The notes under the pieces are model-generated. The model saw only the letters and a program-made list of their open reading frames with translations, was not told the DNA's origin and searched no databases. A program made the translations under genes and the position numbers. Below are positions 8,094-16,718 of a stretch of DNA of 64,000 nt, piece by piece. Origin of the DNA: Bacteroidales bacterium (GTDB lineage Bacteria > Bacteroidota > Bacteroidia > Bacteroidales > F082); the NCBI GenBank assembly GCA_030690365.1, contig JAUYGX010000124.1, positions 1-64,000 of the forward strand, in the 5' to 3' direction. Positions within the stretch are counted from its first letter, which is position 1. Every line of letters starts with the position of its first letter.

Positions 8094-9435
8094 CAAAACC
8101 GGATTGTATTTGATAGCGGCCAGCTTTGTTCTGGTTGCCATTACACTGATTTTACCATCCTGTGCCAAAGACCCGGGAAAAATAGGCACCATTCTTCAGC
8201 CAGGCAGCAGTTTTTTAAAGGTTCGCTATACCGATACCACTTCGGTTGTTGCCTATTCGGTTATCGATGATTCGGTTCGCACGGATGAACTTACCCGCAA
8301 TGCAATCGGTTATGTGAACGATCCGGTATTCGGCGCAACAAAGGCCTCATTTTATACACAGTTTGTACTTTCTACCAATGGCCATAATTTTGGTGATACT
8401 CCTCAACTGGATTCGTTGGTTCTGCAATTGGTTTATTCAGGTGCTTATGCCGATACCAATACATCGCTAACATTACATACTTACCAAATGACAGGTGATA
8501 TATATGTAGACAGTGCTTACTACAATAGACGAACTTTTGCCGTTGGAGAAAATGATTTCAGTAACTATTCATTTCAACCCCGGCCTAATGATAGTGTTTA
8601 TTTTGATGGAGACACTTTACCTCCTTTGATCAGGATAAATCTTTCTAAGTACAGCACCCAACTGGGCGAGTATTTACTGGCGGCAGATTCTGCAAACGAC
8701 ATGATAGATAACGAAGGATTTCTTGAATATTTTAAAGGACTTTATCTAACGCCTTCTGCTGTGGCTTCAGCGGGTGCCCTGGCGTACTTTAATCTGATAT
8801 CAAGTGGTACACGATTGACTTTATACTATAGCACCACCGTAAACGACACCATATATGATTCCTTGCAGTATAATTATTTTATCAGCACTTCGGCTGCACG
8901 GGTTGGACATTATGACCATTTTTACGACAATGTTAGTTCCGATTTTCGATCTCAGGTTGTGGATGGTGATACAACGCTGGGGAACCATAAGTTTTATATT
9001 CAGGGTTTTGCCGGGGTAAAAACCATTATTAAGGTACCAAATCCCAAATCATGGACCAATTTGGTCAATGTGGCTGTGAACGAAGCAAAATTAATTCTTC
9101 CGGGTGGCGATAATCCTCAGTTTTATGGCGCTCCATCACAACTTGTTCTTGTTCAGCGGCTTGCAGATGGGAGTTATGAAGTGCTATCTGATTATAATGC
9201 AGGTATTTCTTATTTTGGAGGCACCTATATATCGTCATCAAACAGGTACGAATTTCGGATCACAAGATATATTCAGTCGATTATAAGCGACAGCACCACT
9301 GCTAATTATGGATTGTATCTCCTGGTAAATGCGGGATCTGTAAATCCGGAAAGTTTTATATTTAATGGAATTCAACCCAATGCTGATTCCACTGCCCGTA
9401 TGAAACTTGAAATTCTTTATACCGATCTGGATTAA
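8071..9435 (+). CDS. DUF4270 family lipoprotein
   Basis: A 454-residue lipoprotein. From ATG 8071 the signal peptide runs to the lipobox LPSC with the lipidated Cys at residue 31, followed by AKDPG. The body is beta-rich with repeated aromatic and Thr/Ser strands and ends in LEILYTDLD. This matches the DUF4270 proteins found beside glmS in many Bacteroidota; their function is unknown. In-frame ATGs at 8053 and 8062 are alternative starts. All of these overlap the end of the upstream gene (stop 8091-8093), which implies translational coupling. Confidence 0.85.
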   Translation: MTRLLKVNKTGLYLIAASFVLVAITLILPSCAKDPGKIGTILQPGSSFLKVRYTDTTSVVAYSVIDDSVRTDELTRNAIGYVNDPVFGATKASFYTQFVLSTNGHNFGDTPQLDSLVLQLVYSGAYADTNTSLTLHTYQMTGDIYVDSAYYNRRTFAVGENDFSNYSFQPRPNDSVYFDGDTLPPLIRINLSKYSTQLGEYLLAADSANDMIDNEGFLEYFKGLYLTPSAVASAGALAYFNLISSGTRLTLYYSTTVNDTIYDSLQYNYFISTSAARVGHYDHFYDNVSSDFRSQVVDGDTTLGNHKFYIQGFAGVKTIIKVPNPKSWTNLVNVAVNEAKLILPGGDNPQFYGAPSQLVLVQRLADGSYEVLSDYNAGISYFGGTYISSSNRYEFRITRYIQSIISDSTTANYGLYLLVNAGSVNPESFIFNGIQPNADSTARMKLEILYTDLD

Positions 9436-9449
9436 GATTGTATTCCAAA

Positions 9450-9483
9450 TTGGGATTATTCTATCAACAATCAATTACTTTTG
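9450..9483 (+). promoter_or_regulatory. Promoter of glmS
   Basis: TACTTTTG at 9476-9483 matches the -7 core, with a TTGG at 9450-9453 near the -33 position (22-nt gap). The predicted leader to ATG 9516 is about 25 nt. Confidence 0.5.
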
Positions 9484-9515
9484 TACTTTTATTTTCATAA
9501 CCTATATACAAAACT

Positions 9516-11354
9516 ATGTGCGGAATTGTAGCTTATGTTGGATACAAACAAGCATATCCTATACTCATAAAAGGACTTGAACGACTTGAATACCGTGGAT
9601 ACGACAGTGCCGGAGTGGCCCTGCTTAATCACGGATTAAAAACCTATAAAATACCAGGCAAAGTAGCTGAATTAAAAAGATTTCTGGAAGATAAGGATCT
9701 GGATGGCAATTTGGGTATTGCCCATACAAGGTGGGCTACACATGGTGAACCTAATTTCACCAATGCGCATCCTCACTATTCACAGACCAAATCGTTGTCG
9801 ATTATTCACAACGGCATCATCGAGAATTATGCCTTGCTCAAAGAGGAACTCATCAAACGGGGGTATACCTTTAATTCTGATACAGATACCGAAGTACTTG
9901 TTAACCTTATCGAAGATATTCAACTTAACGAGCAGGTACTACTCGATGAAGCAGTACGCATCGCATTAAATCAGGTAGTGGGTGCCTACGCCATTGTGAT
10001 ACTTTCGGCAGATTCTCCAAATACCATCATTGCTGCGCGTAAAGGCAGTCCGTTGGTGATTGGTATAGGTGATGATGATTTTTATGTGGCATCGGATGCC
10101 ACTCCCATTGTTGAATACACAAAAAATGTGGTGTACCTCGAGGATGAGGAAGTGGCCGTACTCACCAGGGGCGAAAAACTGAAATTGCGCGATATAAAGA
10201 ACCATGAAAAAACACCTTATATTCAGCAGCTTGAAATGAACCTAAGTGAGTTGGAAAAGGGTGGTTACGAGCATTTTATGCTTAAAGAAATCAATGAGCA
10301 ATCCCGATCGGTAAAAGACAGCATGCGTGGCCGATTAAATGCAAGCAAAGCACTTGTGTCGTTGGGCGGAATTGTTGATTACGAACAAACAATCCTGGCT
10401 GCAAACCGCATCGTCATCGTGGCCTGTGGCACTTCGTGGCATGCAGGTTTGGTTGGAGAATATTTATTCGAAGATCTGGCCCGAATCCCGGTTGAAGTTG
10501 AGTATGCCTCCGAATTCAGATACCGAAACCCCATCATTAACGAAGGCGATGTGGTATTGGCCATTTCGCAGTCGGGTGAAACAGCCGATACATTAGCAGC
10601 CATCGAATTAGCCAAGTCAAAAGGGGCCATCATCCTTGGAATTTGCAATGTGGTAGGTTCGTCCATAGCACGTGCAACCCATGCAGGTTCATATACCCAT
10701 GCCGGTCCTGAAATCGGAGTAGCTTCCACCAAGGCATTTACTGCTCAGGTTACAGTACTCACCCTGATGGCCTTGCGATTGGCAGAACTTAAAGGTACTA
10801 TACCCCGTTCCAGATTTATCCGTCTTTTGCACGAACTGGAGGATCTCCCCAACAAAATTGAAAGAGTCCTCGACGATAAAGGAGCCACCAAATTTATTGC
10901 CAGTCAATTTAAGGATGTGCACAACTTCCTTTACCTTGGCAGGGGATATAATTTCCCAGTGGCACTCGAAGGCGCTCTTAAATTAAAGGAAATTAGCTAT
11001 ATCCATGCCGAAGGCTATCCGGCTGCCGAGATGAAACACGGCCCCATTGCCCTGATTGATGAAAATATGCCGGTGGTTTTTATAGCAACCAGCAAGGGAA
11101 TCTACGATAAGGTGGTTAGCAATATTATGGAAGTGAAAGCGCGCAGTGGGAAGATTATTGCGGTTGTAACCGAAGGCGACACAACTGTCAGGGAACTGGC
11201 CGACTATGTCATCGAAATCCCTGAAACCGAAGAAATGCTTATTCCCATGCTGGCCACCATTCCCTTACAGAAATTGGCTTATTACATCGCTGTGATGAGA
11301 GGTTGTAATGTGGATATGCCCCGAAACCTGGCCAAATCGGTAACGGTAGAATAA
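9516..11354 (+). CDS. glmS: Glutamine--fructose-6-phosphate aminotransferase (isomerizing)
   Basis: Makes glucosamine-6-phosphate from fructose-6-phosphate and glutamine, the first step to UDP-GlcNAc for peptidoglycan and lipid A. The protein has 612 residues (E. coli 609). It begins MCGIVAYVG, so Cys2 becomes the N-terminal nucleophile of the glutaminase domain; RGYDSAGVA and the HTRWATHG loop follow. Two SIS sugar-isomerase domains occupy about 285-420 and 455-600 (SQSGETADT in the first, AEGYPAAEMKHGPIALI in the second). The end LAKSVTVE carries the conserved C-terminal Lys. No ribozyme was recognised upstream; a plain promoter core is present. Confidence 0.97.
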   Translation: MCGIVAYVGYKQAYPILIKGLERLEYRGYDSAGVALLNHGLKTYKIPGKVAELKRFLEDKDLDGNLGIAHTRWATHGEPNFTNAHPHYSQTKSLSIIHNGIIENYALLKEELIKRGYTFNSDTDTEVLVNLIEDIQLNEQVLLDEAVRIALNQVVGAYAIVILSADSPNTIIAARKGSPLVIGIGDDDFYVASDATPIVEYTKNVVYLEDEEVAVLTRGEKLKLRDIKNHEKTPYIQQLEMNLSELEKGGYEHFMLKEINEQSRSVKDSMRGRLNASKALVSLGGIVDYEQTILAANRIVIVACGTSWHAGLVGEYLFEDLARIPVEVEYASEFRYRNPIINEGDVVLAISQSGETADTLAAIELAKSKGAIILGICNVVGSSIARATHAGSYTHAGPEIGVASTKAFTAQVTVLTLMALRLAELKGTIPRSRFIRLLHELEDLPNKIERVLDDKGATKFIASQFKDVHNFLYLGRGYNFPVALEGALKLKEISYIHAEGYPAAEMKHGPIALIDENMPVVFIATSKGIYDKVVSNIMEVKARSGKIIAVVTEGDTTVRELADYVIEIPETEEMLIPMLATIPLQKLAYYIAVMRGCNVDMPRNLAKSVTVE

Positions 11355-11356
11355 TA

Positions 11357-11839
11357 CTAAATATCCGGATCTAAACGCTTTGTGAGATAGTGGATGCCTT
11401 CAAACGGAAGGTATCCCATCTTTTGAAATGCAGCATACGAATTGGCATTGTATTCCTCAATCATACAGGCAAAAATTCCTATACCTTGTTCCATGAGCCA
11501 ATTTTCACCTTTAACCACCAACTGTTTTCCAATGCCCATTTTCTGAAATTCAGGAAGCACTGCCAGTCGGTTGATCCATCCCTTTCGGCCATCCTGGGTC
11601 ACCAACACAGCAGCAACCGGATTTTTATCAATGAATCCGATAAGAAAAACCCCATGCCCGGCTTTCATTTCTTTTGCAATGCGTTCATAGCTGTCGCGAC
11701 CTGTGGGCTTATACGGTAAACCTGCTTTTTGCCATAAATCGGTCAGCAAATCATAATCTGCAATAGTTGCTTCTCTTATCTCCAGAAGTTTATCAGTAGT
11801 AAACAACTTCTGCTCCCGGATGCTGTCGTGTAAACTCAT
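11357..11839 (-). CDS. GNAT family N-acetyltransferase
   Basis: A 160-residue acetyltransferase. The acetyl-CoA binding motif is INRLAVLPEFQKMGIGKQLV (about residues 89-108), followed by the ENWLMEQG helix and the N-x-x-S-Y-A-A-F-Q-K-M-G-Y motif B near 130. The acceptor substrate is unknown. Its start codon lies 47 nt inside the end of the upstream LRR gene, and no alternative ATG exists for the first part of the domain, so the overlap is probably real. It converges on glmS with only a 2-nt gap and no terminator between. Confidence 0.85.
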   Translation of the reverse strand: MSLHDSIREQKLFTTDKLLEIREATIADYDLLTDLWQKAGLPYKPTGRDSYERIAKEMKAGHGVFLIGFIDKNPVAAVLVTQDGRKGWINRLAVLPEFQKMGIGKQLVVKGENWLMEQGIGIFACMIEEYNANSYAAFQKMGYLPFEGIHYLTKRLDPDI

Positions 11840-14447
11840 CGACTTTTGATTTTTTAAGTGATGTATTGTAGCATTTGAACGACTTGATATTGGTTAGCCC
11901 TTCCAGCGGGTTCAGGTTTTTGATTTTGGTATTGTTAATGCTTAAATCCTCCAGGGTAACCAGTTGGCTAAGGTATTTGAGGTTCCTGACGCGGGTTCCG
12001 GAAATATTCAGTTTTTTCAGGTGAATCAATTTGCTCAAGGGTTCGATGTCGTCGATAGGAGTGTTCTCCAGGTTTAGAACTTCAAGCGTTTGCAATTTGG
12101 AAAGCATGCTGATATCCGTTATGGGATTTTGTGGAATCTGAAGTTCAACCAGCATTTTTAAATCGGCAACCGGGCTCAAATTGCTGACACCCGTGTTGAT
12201 GAGTGTTAATTTTTCGAGCCACACCAGCACGTTCAGCGGTGAAATTTCGTTGAGTTCAGGATTGTTGCTTTCCTCAAAACTGATTAGATTGGCCAGTTGT
12301 TGAAGTTCAATGGCCGAAGGTTTTTCACTTACTTTTAGCTGCCGATAAAATGCAGATTTCCATTCAGGACTCAATTGGTTCCACCAGATGGATAAGTATT
12401 CCGTTTGAAAAATAACCACACAACCGCGAATCACTTGGCGGAAATCGAACACCTGTTCTTGATTTACTTGTGAATTATCGCAATAAATTTTTGATAAATC
12501 CTGGTTATTTACCAACGGCATCAGGTTGCCAATGGCTGTTTTAGTGATGTCAACTTCCATTAAATTTTGCAGACCCGACAATGATTCCAGACTTTCAACA
12601 GGCGTAGTGCTTAAATTCAGCATTTCCAGGTTGTTCAAACCGGACAGTGGGCTTAAATCCGTGATGGAAGTATGAGATAAATCTACTTTTTCGAGCCGGT
12701 GCAACATGCTGAGAGGTTCAATATTTTGAATTTCCTGGTTGTGAGCAAGTGAGATTTCCTGCTGATCGATGAGCAGGTGGAGTTGCTCTTTGGTTAAAGG
12801 TTCGGTAAGTTGATAGGTTCGTATAAAAATCTTTTTCCAGGAATCATCCAGCAACGACCACCAATTAACCAGATTTTGCGAATTATAAATTACCAGGCAC
12901 CCCGGCTTTTTATCCATAAAGGCGGTGGCTTTTTCCATGGTAATTCCCGAATTGTCGCAATAAACAGTTTTTAGGTCGGGGATGTTCATAAGTGCTTCCA
13001 GACTATTTATTTGTGTTGAATTGGCCTGTAATACCGAAAGTCCTGTTAAGGTTGAGATGGGAACCAGGTTGTTAACCTCAGTACTGTCGATGTTCAGCGA
13101 TTTAAGGTTGGTAAGTGTGGCTAAATCCCTGAGATCTTTTATCGACGAGGTGGAGAGGTTTAAATCGGAAAGAGCGGTTAACCCTGAAATCCCGTGAAAA
13201 TCGTAGGGACGGGTATTTTTCAGATTCAGGTGCTTAAGGTTGGAAAGAAATGAGAGTGGATCACTTTCACCGAAAGGGATGCCGGTTAAATCTAATTCGA
13301 TCAGTGAGGGGAGATATTGCAGCACCTCCAGCGAACTTACCTGATTATTGGCCAGGTTGAGTTCTTTTAATGCGGAGAGGTACCTGATGGCATCCAGTGA
13401 ACTAACTGCACTGCCTTCCATGTTCAGGTTCTCCAGTTTGTTGAGGTTTCTGATGGGTGTAAGATCGCCAATTAGGGTGAAACTCATGTTTAAATCCACC
13501 AGGTCAGTAAGTTCCGAAAGGGGTTCCAGATTCCGTATCAGGTGGTTGTGGGATATATCTATACTTTTTTGAGATCTGAATGCCCGCAGAATTCGGTACA
13601 GGGTGCTTACATCAACTTGAATGGTGTCAGGAACTTGCTCGTAAACCGGCAAGTTCGGGGTGGTTTTGTAATAGGTAGAATCTTCAAATCCCTCAAATGA
13701 ATCGGATGGTACTTTCAAGGTATCATCCGTTGGCTTTTTAACCCATTTAATGGTTACCAGAGCACTATCGGTAAAACTGAGGATGTTCATAAACGGCAAG
13801 GTGTCGTAAACCAACACCGACCGGCCAAAGGTCTGTTTCCAGGCTGTACTCATGTTGTTCCACCAATGTCTCATTTCTTCCCTTTCATTGAGCTTGGTGG
13901 TGTACATGCTAACAATTTTCAGGTCTTTTTTTTGCTGGTTCAGGTTCATCTCAAAATACCGTACCAGGTTATTGTTTACGGTGTCGCCATTTACCATGAT
14001 GCCCTGCAAGTTCCGGTTGGTTGTGACTTTAAAAAAAACCTGTCCGTTTTGGTTGATCAACTGATCGATGGAATTGATATGAAACGAAAACGTCACTTTT
14101 TTATAGAAAAACATGACATCCTTTAGATAGGCCTGGACATCTTTGTTTAAAGGGGTTTTGCGCTTATCGTCCAAATCGTCTTCAACTTGTGTTTCTGCAT
14201 CCTGAAAAATCTTCAGGTAGCTTTCATTAAAGATGATGTCTTTTTCCGCAATCACTTCATTGGGATCGCCCAGAAAGTTTAAAGTTCCTTCCAGGTAAGA
14301 AACCAACTGTTCGGCATCCACCTTGTAGGTGGCCATATCTTCGGCTGAAATCGTGCTTTCCTGCGACAGCACAGGACTTGCCAGGAGCAGGAGGCAGAAA
14401 AAAAGGGTAGCTGGTTTGAGGTACATATTCTGAAGGTTTTTAGCCAT
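11793..14447 (-). CDS. Exported leucine-rich-repeat protein with three LRR modules
   Basis: An 884-residue protein with a signal peptide (about 1-29, ending SPVLSQ). A non-repeat domain (30-190) is followed by three similar modules. Each module has an aromatic segment of the form WW-x6-8-WK-x2-F (near 195, 529 and 688), then about 22-residue LRRs of the L-x-x-L-x-x-L-x-L-x-x-T-x-I type (about 280-490, 565-650 and 715-853), then a closing cap with Y/K-C-D/Y-N and a final Val-Ile/Val-Tyr strand (about 492-523, 651-682 and 854-884). The third cap has lost the second Cys. No lipobox or sorting domain is seen, so it is probably periplasmic. LRRs suggest protein binding; the partner is unknown. Confidence 0.85.
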   Translation of the reverse strand: MAKNLQNMYLKPATLFFCLLLLASPVLSQESTISAEDMATYKVDAEQLVSYLEGTLNFLGDPNEVIAEKDIIFNESYLKIFQDAETQVEDDLDDKRKTPLNKDVQAYLKDVMFFYKKVTFSFHINSIDQLINQNGQVFFKVTTNRNLQGIMVNGDTVNNNLVRYFEMNLNQQKKDLKIVSMYTTKLNEREEMRHWWNNMSTAWKQTFGRSVLVYDTLPFMNILSFTDSALVTIKWVKKPTDDTLKVPSDSFEGFEDSTYYKTTPNLPVYEQVPDTIQVDVSTLYRILRAFRSQKSIDISHNHLIRNLEPLSELTDLVDLNMSFTLIGDLTPIRNLNKLENLNMEGSAVSSLDAIRYLSALKELNLANNQVSSLEVLQYLPSLIELDLTGIPFGESDPLSFLSNLKHLNLKNTRPYDFHGISGLTALSDLNLSTSSIKDLRDLATLTNLKSLNIDSTEVNNLVPISTLTGLSVLQANSTQINSLEALMNIPDLKTVYCDNSGITMEKATAFMDKKPGCLVIYNSQNLVNWWSLLDDSWKKIFIRTYQLTEPLTKEQLHLLIDQQEISLAHNQEIQNIEPLSMLHRLEKVDLSHTSITDLSPLSGLNNLEMLNLSTTPVESLESLSGLQNLMEVDITKTAIGNLMPLVNNQDLSKIYCDNSQVNQEQVFDFRQVIRGCVVIFQTEYLSIWWNQLSPEWKSAFYRQLKVSEKPSAIELQQLANLISFEESNNPELNEISPLNVLVWLEKLTLINTGVSNLSPVADLKMLVELQIPQNPITDISMLSKLQTLEVLNLENTPIDDIEPLSKLIHLKKLNISGTRVRNLKYLSQLVTLEDLSINNTKIKNLNPLEGLTNIKSFKCYNTSLKKSKVDEFTRQHPGAEVVYY

Positions 14448-14489
14448 TCGTTATTTTATTTTTATTCGCAGAACGCGAAAAATCGGATG

Positions 14490-14523
14490 CAAAGTTAACC
14501 AATAGTAAACGACCTGATGCAAA
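14490..14523 (-). promoter_or_regulatory. Promoter of the LRR gene
   Basis: On the minus strand TTTG (14523-14520), a 22-nt gap, then TAACTTTG (14497-14490), matching the Bacteroidota -33/-7 pattern. The predicted leader to the ATG at 14447 is about 36 nt. Confidence 0.55.
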
Positions 14524-14574
14524 TTGGAACTTTTTATTAATTTTACAGCATAAGCTTACCAACCCTGTTAACAG

Positions 14575-15687
14575 ATGTGCATTAGGAACTTACAATATCA
14601 AGGAGCCAGGTTACATTTTGGTTGTTGTAGGCAAGGTAGATTCCTATTGCTGTTGATTTCTCTTTTTTTTAAGATGTCTGTTGGTTTGAGTGCAAACCCC
14701 GATTCAGTAGTTCAAACCTATTGTGATCAGGCAAATAAATATCAGGAATGCAGAGACTATGACAGCAGTTTGATGTTTCTCAACCTGGCCATTTATTTCG
14801 CAGATAGCACCAAGGATGAAAAATCCAAAGCATTGGTATATCGACAAATGGCCAATCACTATTATTATTTAAATGAGTTTGACAGTGCACGGCTTTATTA
14901 CAAAAAAGTGCTGAATATCAAACCGCAACCTGAGAGTATAGAGTTAACTTCTGACTACATTGGATTAAGCCTCACTTATCTTGAACATGGCTTTACTGAT
15001 TCTGCTCTATACTATATCAATATAGCCAGACAACATTGGACGCAACACCAGGATTCAATCATTTGTACTTCTCTGGAAATCAAACTACTCAAAAAAGACA
15101 TTGAATATGAAAAGGGGAAATCATATTATCTGCTAATACTGGCTTTGTTTTTGACTTTTACAGGAATTGTAAGCCTTATCCTTTTTTATTTTATCAGAAA
15201 AAACGCACTTACCAGAAAGCAACTGGCAGAATCGAAAGCAACCGCTCTTGAAGCTAAACTGGAAGGACAAAAGCGCGAACTTACCCTGGGAGCATTGTCA
15301 TTATCGCGAAATCTGGAATTTATCAATAGTTTGATAAATGAGCTCAGTGAGCTATCAGGTTTTGTTACAACTGGAGGAATGCGTCCGCTCAACAATATTG
15401 TTAAAAAACTCGGCCGGCAGCAGTCGAATAGCTGTTGGAAAGAATTTGAGAAGCGATTTTCCGAGATCCATAGTAACTTTTATTCCAGGCTACTGGAAGA
15501 ATATCCCACCCTGACACAAAGTGAAGTAAAGTTATGTGCCTTTTTGAAATTGGGAATGAATACCAAAGAAATCTGTTCCCTTACTTTCCAAAATGTTCGC
15601 GCGATAGAAGCTTCCAGGCTTAGATTGAGAAAAAAACTAAACATTACAAGTTGTGAAAACCTGAGCATGTTTTTACAGAAATACTAA
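14575..15687 (+). CDS. Membrane-anchored TPR / LuxR-like HTH regulator
   Basis: A 370-residue protein of a layout common in Bacteroidota. An N-terminal hydrophobic signal (about 22-40) is followed by a periplasmic domain with TPR-like helices (45-170), one membrane span (about 184-207), a cytoplasmic coiled coil (210-245) and a C-terminal helix-turn-helix (about 305-370). The last has LTQSEVKLCAFLKLGMNTKEI and AIEASRLRLRKKLNI, the pattern of LuxR/GerE-type DNA-binding domains. It probably passes a periplasmic signal straight to DNA. Start at ATG 14575; a Met near residue 34 is too late for the signal. It is divergent from the LRR gene. Target genes are unknown. Confidence 0.8.
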   Translation: MCIRNLQYQGARLHFGCCRQGRFLLLLISLFFKMSVGLSANPDSVVQTYCDQANKYQECRDYDSSLMFLNLAIYFADSTKDEKSKALVYRQMANHYYYLNEFDSARLYYKKVLNIKPQPESIELTSDYIGLSLTYLEHGFTDSALYYINIARQHWTQHQDSIICTSLEIKLLKKDIEYEKGKSYYLLILALFLTFTGIVSLILFYFIRKNALTRKQLAESKATALEAKLEGQKRELTLGALSLSRNLEFINSLINELSELSGFVTTGGMRPLNNIVKKLGRQQSNSCWKEFEKRFSEIHSNFYSRLLEEYPTLTQSEVKLCAFLKLGMNTKEICSLTFQNVRAIEASRLRLRKKLNITSCENLSMFLQKY

Positions 15688-15733
15688 GCCTTGCAGGTAC
15701 GAATCTTTCTGCTGTAAATGAAAAAAAAATAAT

Positions 15734-15923
15734 ATGAGTATCCGTTTTAATACCTAATTATTTGAATTTGACTTTACTCAACTCGCCCCAGCCACTTCAC
15801 TTCGCATAGAGAGGAGAGATGGCTCGAATATTAAGAGGGTAAGGTGTGTCAGTTAAAGCTTCGGATGAATTTGTAAAATCTTTTGTATTGTTTTTATCGA
15901 TTAGGTACAGAACCGATACTCAT
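15734..15923. mobile_element. MITE-like element, copy 1
   Basis: A 190-bp unit that begins ATGAGTATCCG and ends with a near-perfect inverted copy (CGATACTCAT). About 96% identical by eye to copy 2 at 16133-16323. It has no coding capacity. I could not recognise a target-site duplication. Confidence 0.6.
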
Positions 15924-15948
15924 TCAATAAAAATTATGCTGGTTTATA

Positions 15949-15990
15949 ACCCCTCCTCCCCGCTCCTCCCCAAAGGTGAGGAGTGATAAA
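15949..15990 (+). repeat. CTCCTCCCC palindromic repeat, copy A
   Basis: A 42-bp unit with internal stem CTCCTC/GAGGAG, ending in GTGATAAA. Copy C at 56705-56746 is almost identical; an inverted, diverged copy B lies at 16053-16093. Confidence 0.65.
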
Positions 15991-16052
15991 CCATTGTATA
16001 TTAAGCTTATGAGTGTATTTTATTAAGGTCTAATGGTTTAAATTAGAATAAA

Positions 16053-16093
16053 TTATCACCTTTCCCTTTTGGGGAAAGGCGGGGGATAGGGGT
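16053..16093 (-). repeat. CTCCTCCCC palindromic repeat, copy B (inverted)
   Basis: The reverse complement starts ACCCCT and ends AGGTGATAA, aligning with copies A and C. The internal stem is CCTTTCCC/GGGAAAGG, so stem pairing is kept although the bases changed. Confidence 0.6.
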
Positions 16094-16132
16094 CGTAAAG
16101 CCATTATAAAAACCTATAAGTATATAAATAAT

Positions 16133-16323
16133 ATGAGTATTCGTTTTAATACCTAATTATTTGAATTTGACTTCACTCAACTCGCCCCAGCCACTTCACT
16201 TCGCATAGAGAGGAGAGACGGCTCGAATATTAAGAGGGTAAGGTGTGTCAGTTAAAGCTTCGGATGAATTTGTAAAATCTTTTGCATTGTTTTTATCGAT
16301 TAGGTAAACAACCGGATACTCAT
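16133..16323. mobile_element. MITE-like element, copy 2
   Basis: 191 bp, same orientation as copy 1, with terminal inverted repeats ATGAGTATTCG and CGGATACTCAT. It differs from copy 1 at roughly seven positions, including a 1-nt indel near the right end. Confidence 0.6.
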
Positions 16324-16505
16324 AAAAAAATAAACTATCGTAGTATTGTTGTAGTGTTTTCTTTGACAAATCAGTTCCTGAAAAGTAAATTAGCCCATTG
16401 AAAACCAGTACTATGTATTTGTTTAGTTGAACTTGTGTTAATAACCAGGAGAGAACTTAATGTATGGCGTATCATTTCGATCCTACCTATTATTGAATTC
16501 CTACA

Positions 16506-16718
16506 ATGAGTGACAAACTTAAAAATAGTAACGAAACACCTGATGGCATCAAAGCCGAGCTTAACGTAATCTATCAATTGAATAAAAGGAGAAAGTCAGC
16601 CATTGATAAGATTTCTATGAGTATCTCGAAAGAGGATTCAAAAACAGATATCGACAAAACAAAAATTCATCATAAAAAATCCAAATCAAATCAACAATTA
16701 AAACCATATCAAAAATGA
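16506..16718 (+). CDS. Small Lys-rich ORF coupled to the downstream lipoprotein gene
   Basis: A 70-codon frame with no recognised domain, about one quarter Lys, and no signal peptide or membrane span. Its TGA (16716-16718) overlaps the ATG of the next gene (16715) as ATGA, a classic coupling arrangement, which is the main reason to think it may be real. It starts about 180 bp after the MITE-like element. It could instead be a chance frame in A-rich sequence. Confidence 0.4.
   Translation: MSDKLKNSNETPDGIKAELNVIYQLNKRRKSAIDKISMSISKEDSKTDIDKTKIHHKKSKSNQQLKPYQK

Larger units (their letters stand above)
15688..16505. other. 818-bp repeat island without a recognisable gene
   Basis: The island contains two MITE-like elements (15734-15923 and 16133-16323). 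Between them is an inverted pair of a second repeat family (15949-15990 and 16053-16093). From 16324 to 16505 I see nothing recognisable. Frames in this stretch are short and unlike proteins. Confidence 0.7.

Noticed and set aside
10379-10732. Antisense ORF of 117 codons inside glmS
   Set aside because: It lies wholly within a highly conserved gene on the other strand and has no recognisable domain.
11793-11839. Frameshift joining the LRR and GNAT genes
   Set aside because: The LRR protein ends in a complete cap like its other two, and the GNAT protein has its own full domain, so they are two overlapping genes.
15728-16323. Possible CRISPR array
   Set aside because: Only two long copies, not short regularly spaced repeats with unique spacers, and no cas genes in the window.
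16371-16577. Minus-strand ORF opposite the small Lys-rich ORF
   Set aside because: No domain, no promoter, and it overlaps a better candidate that is coupled to a real gene.
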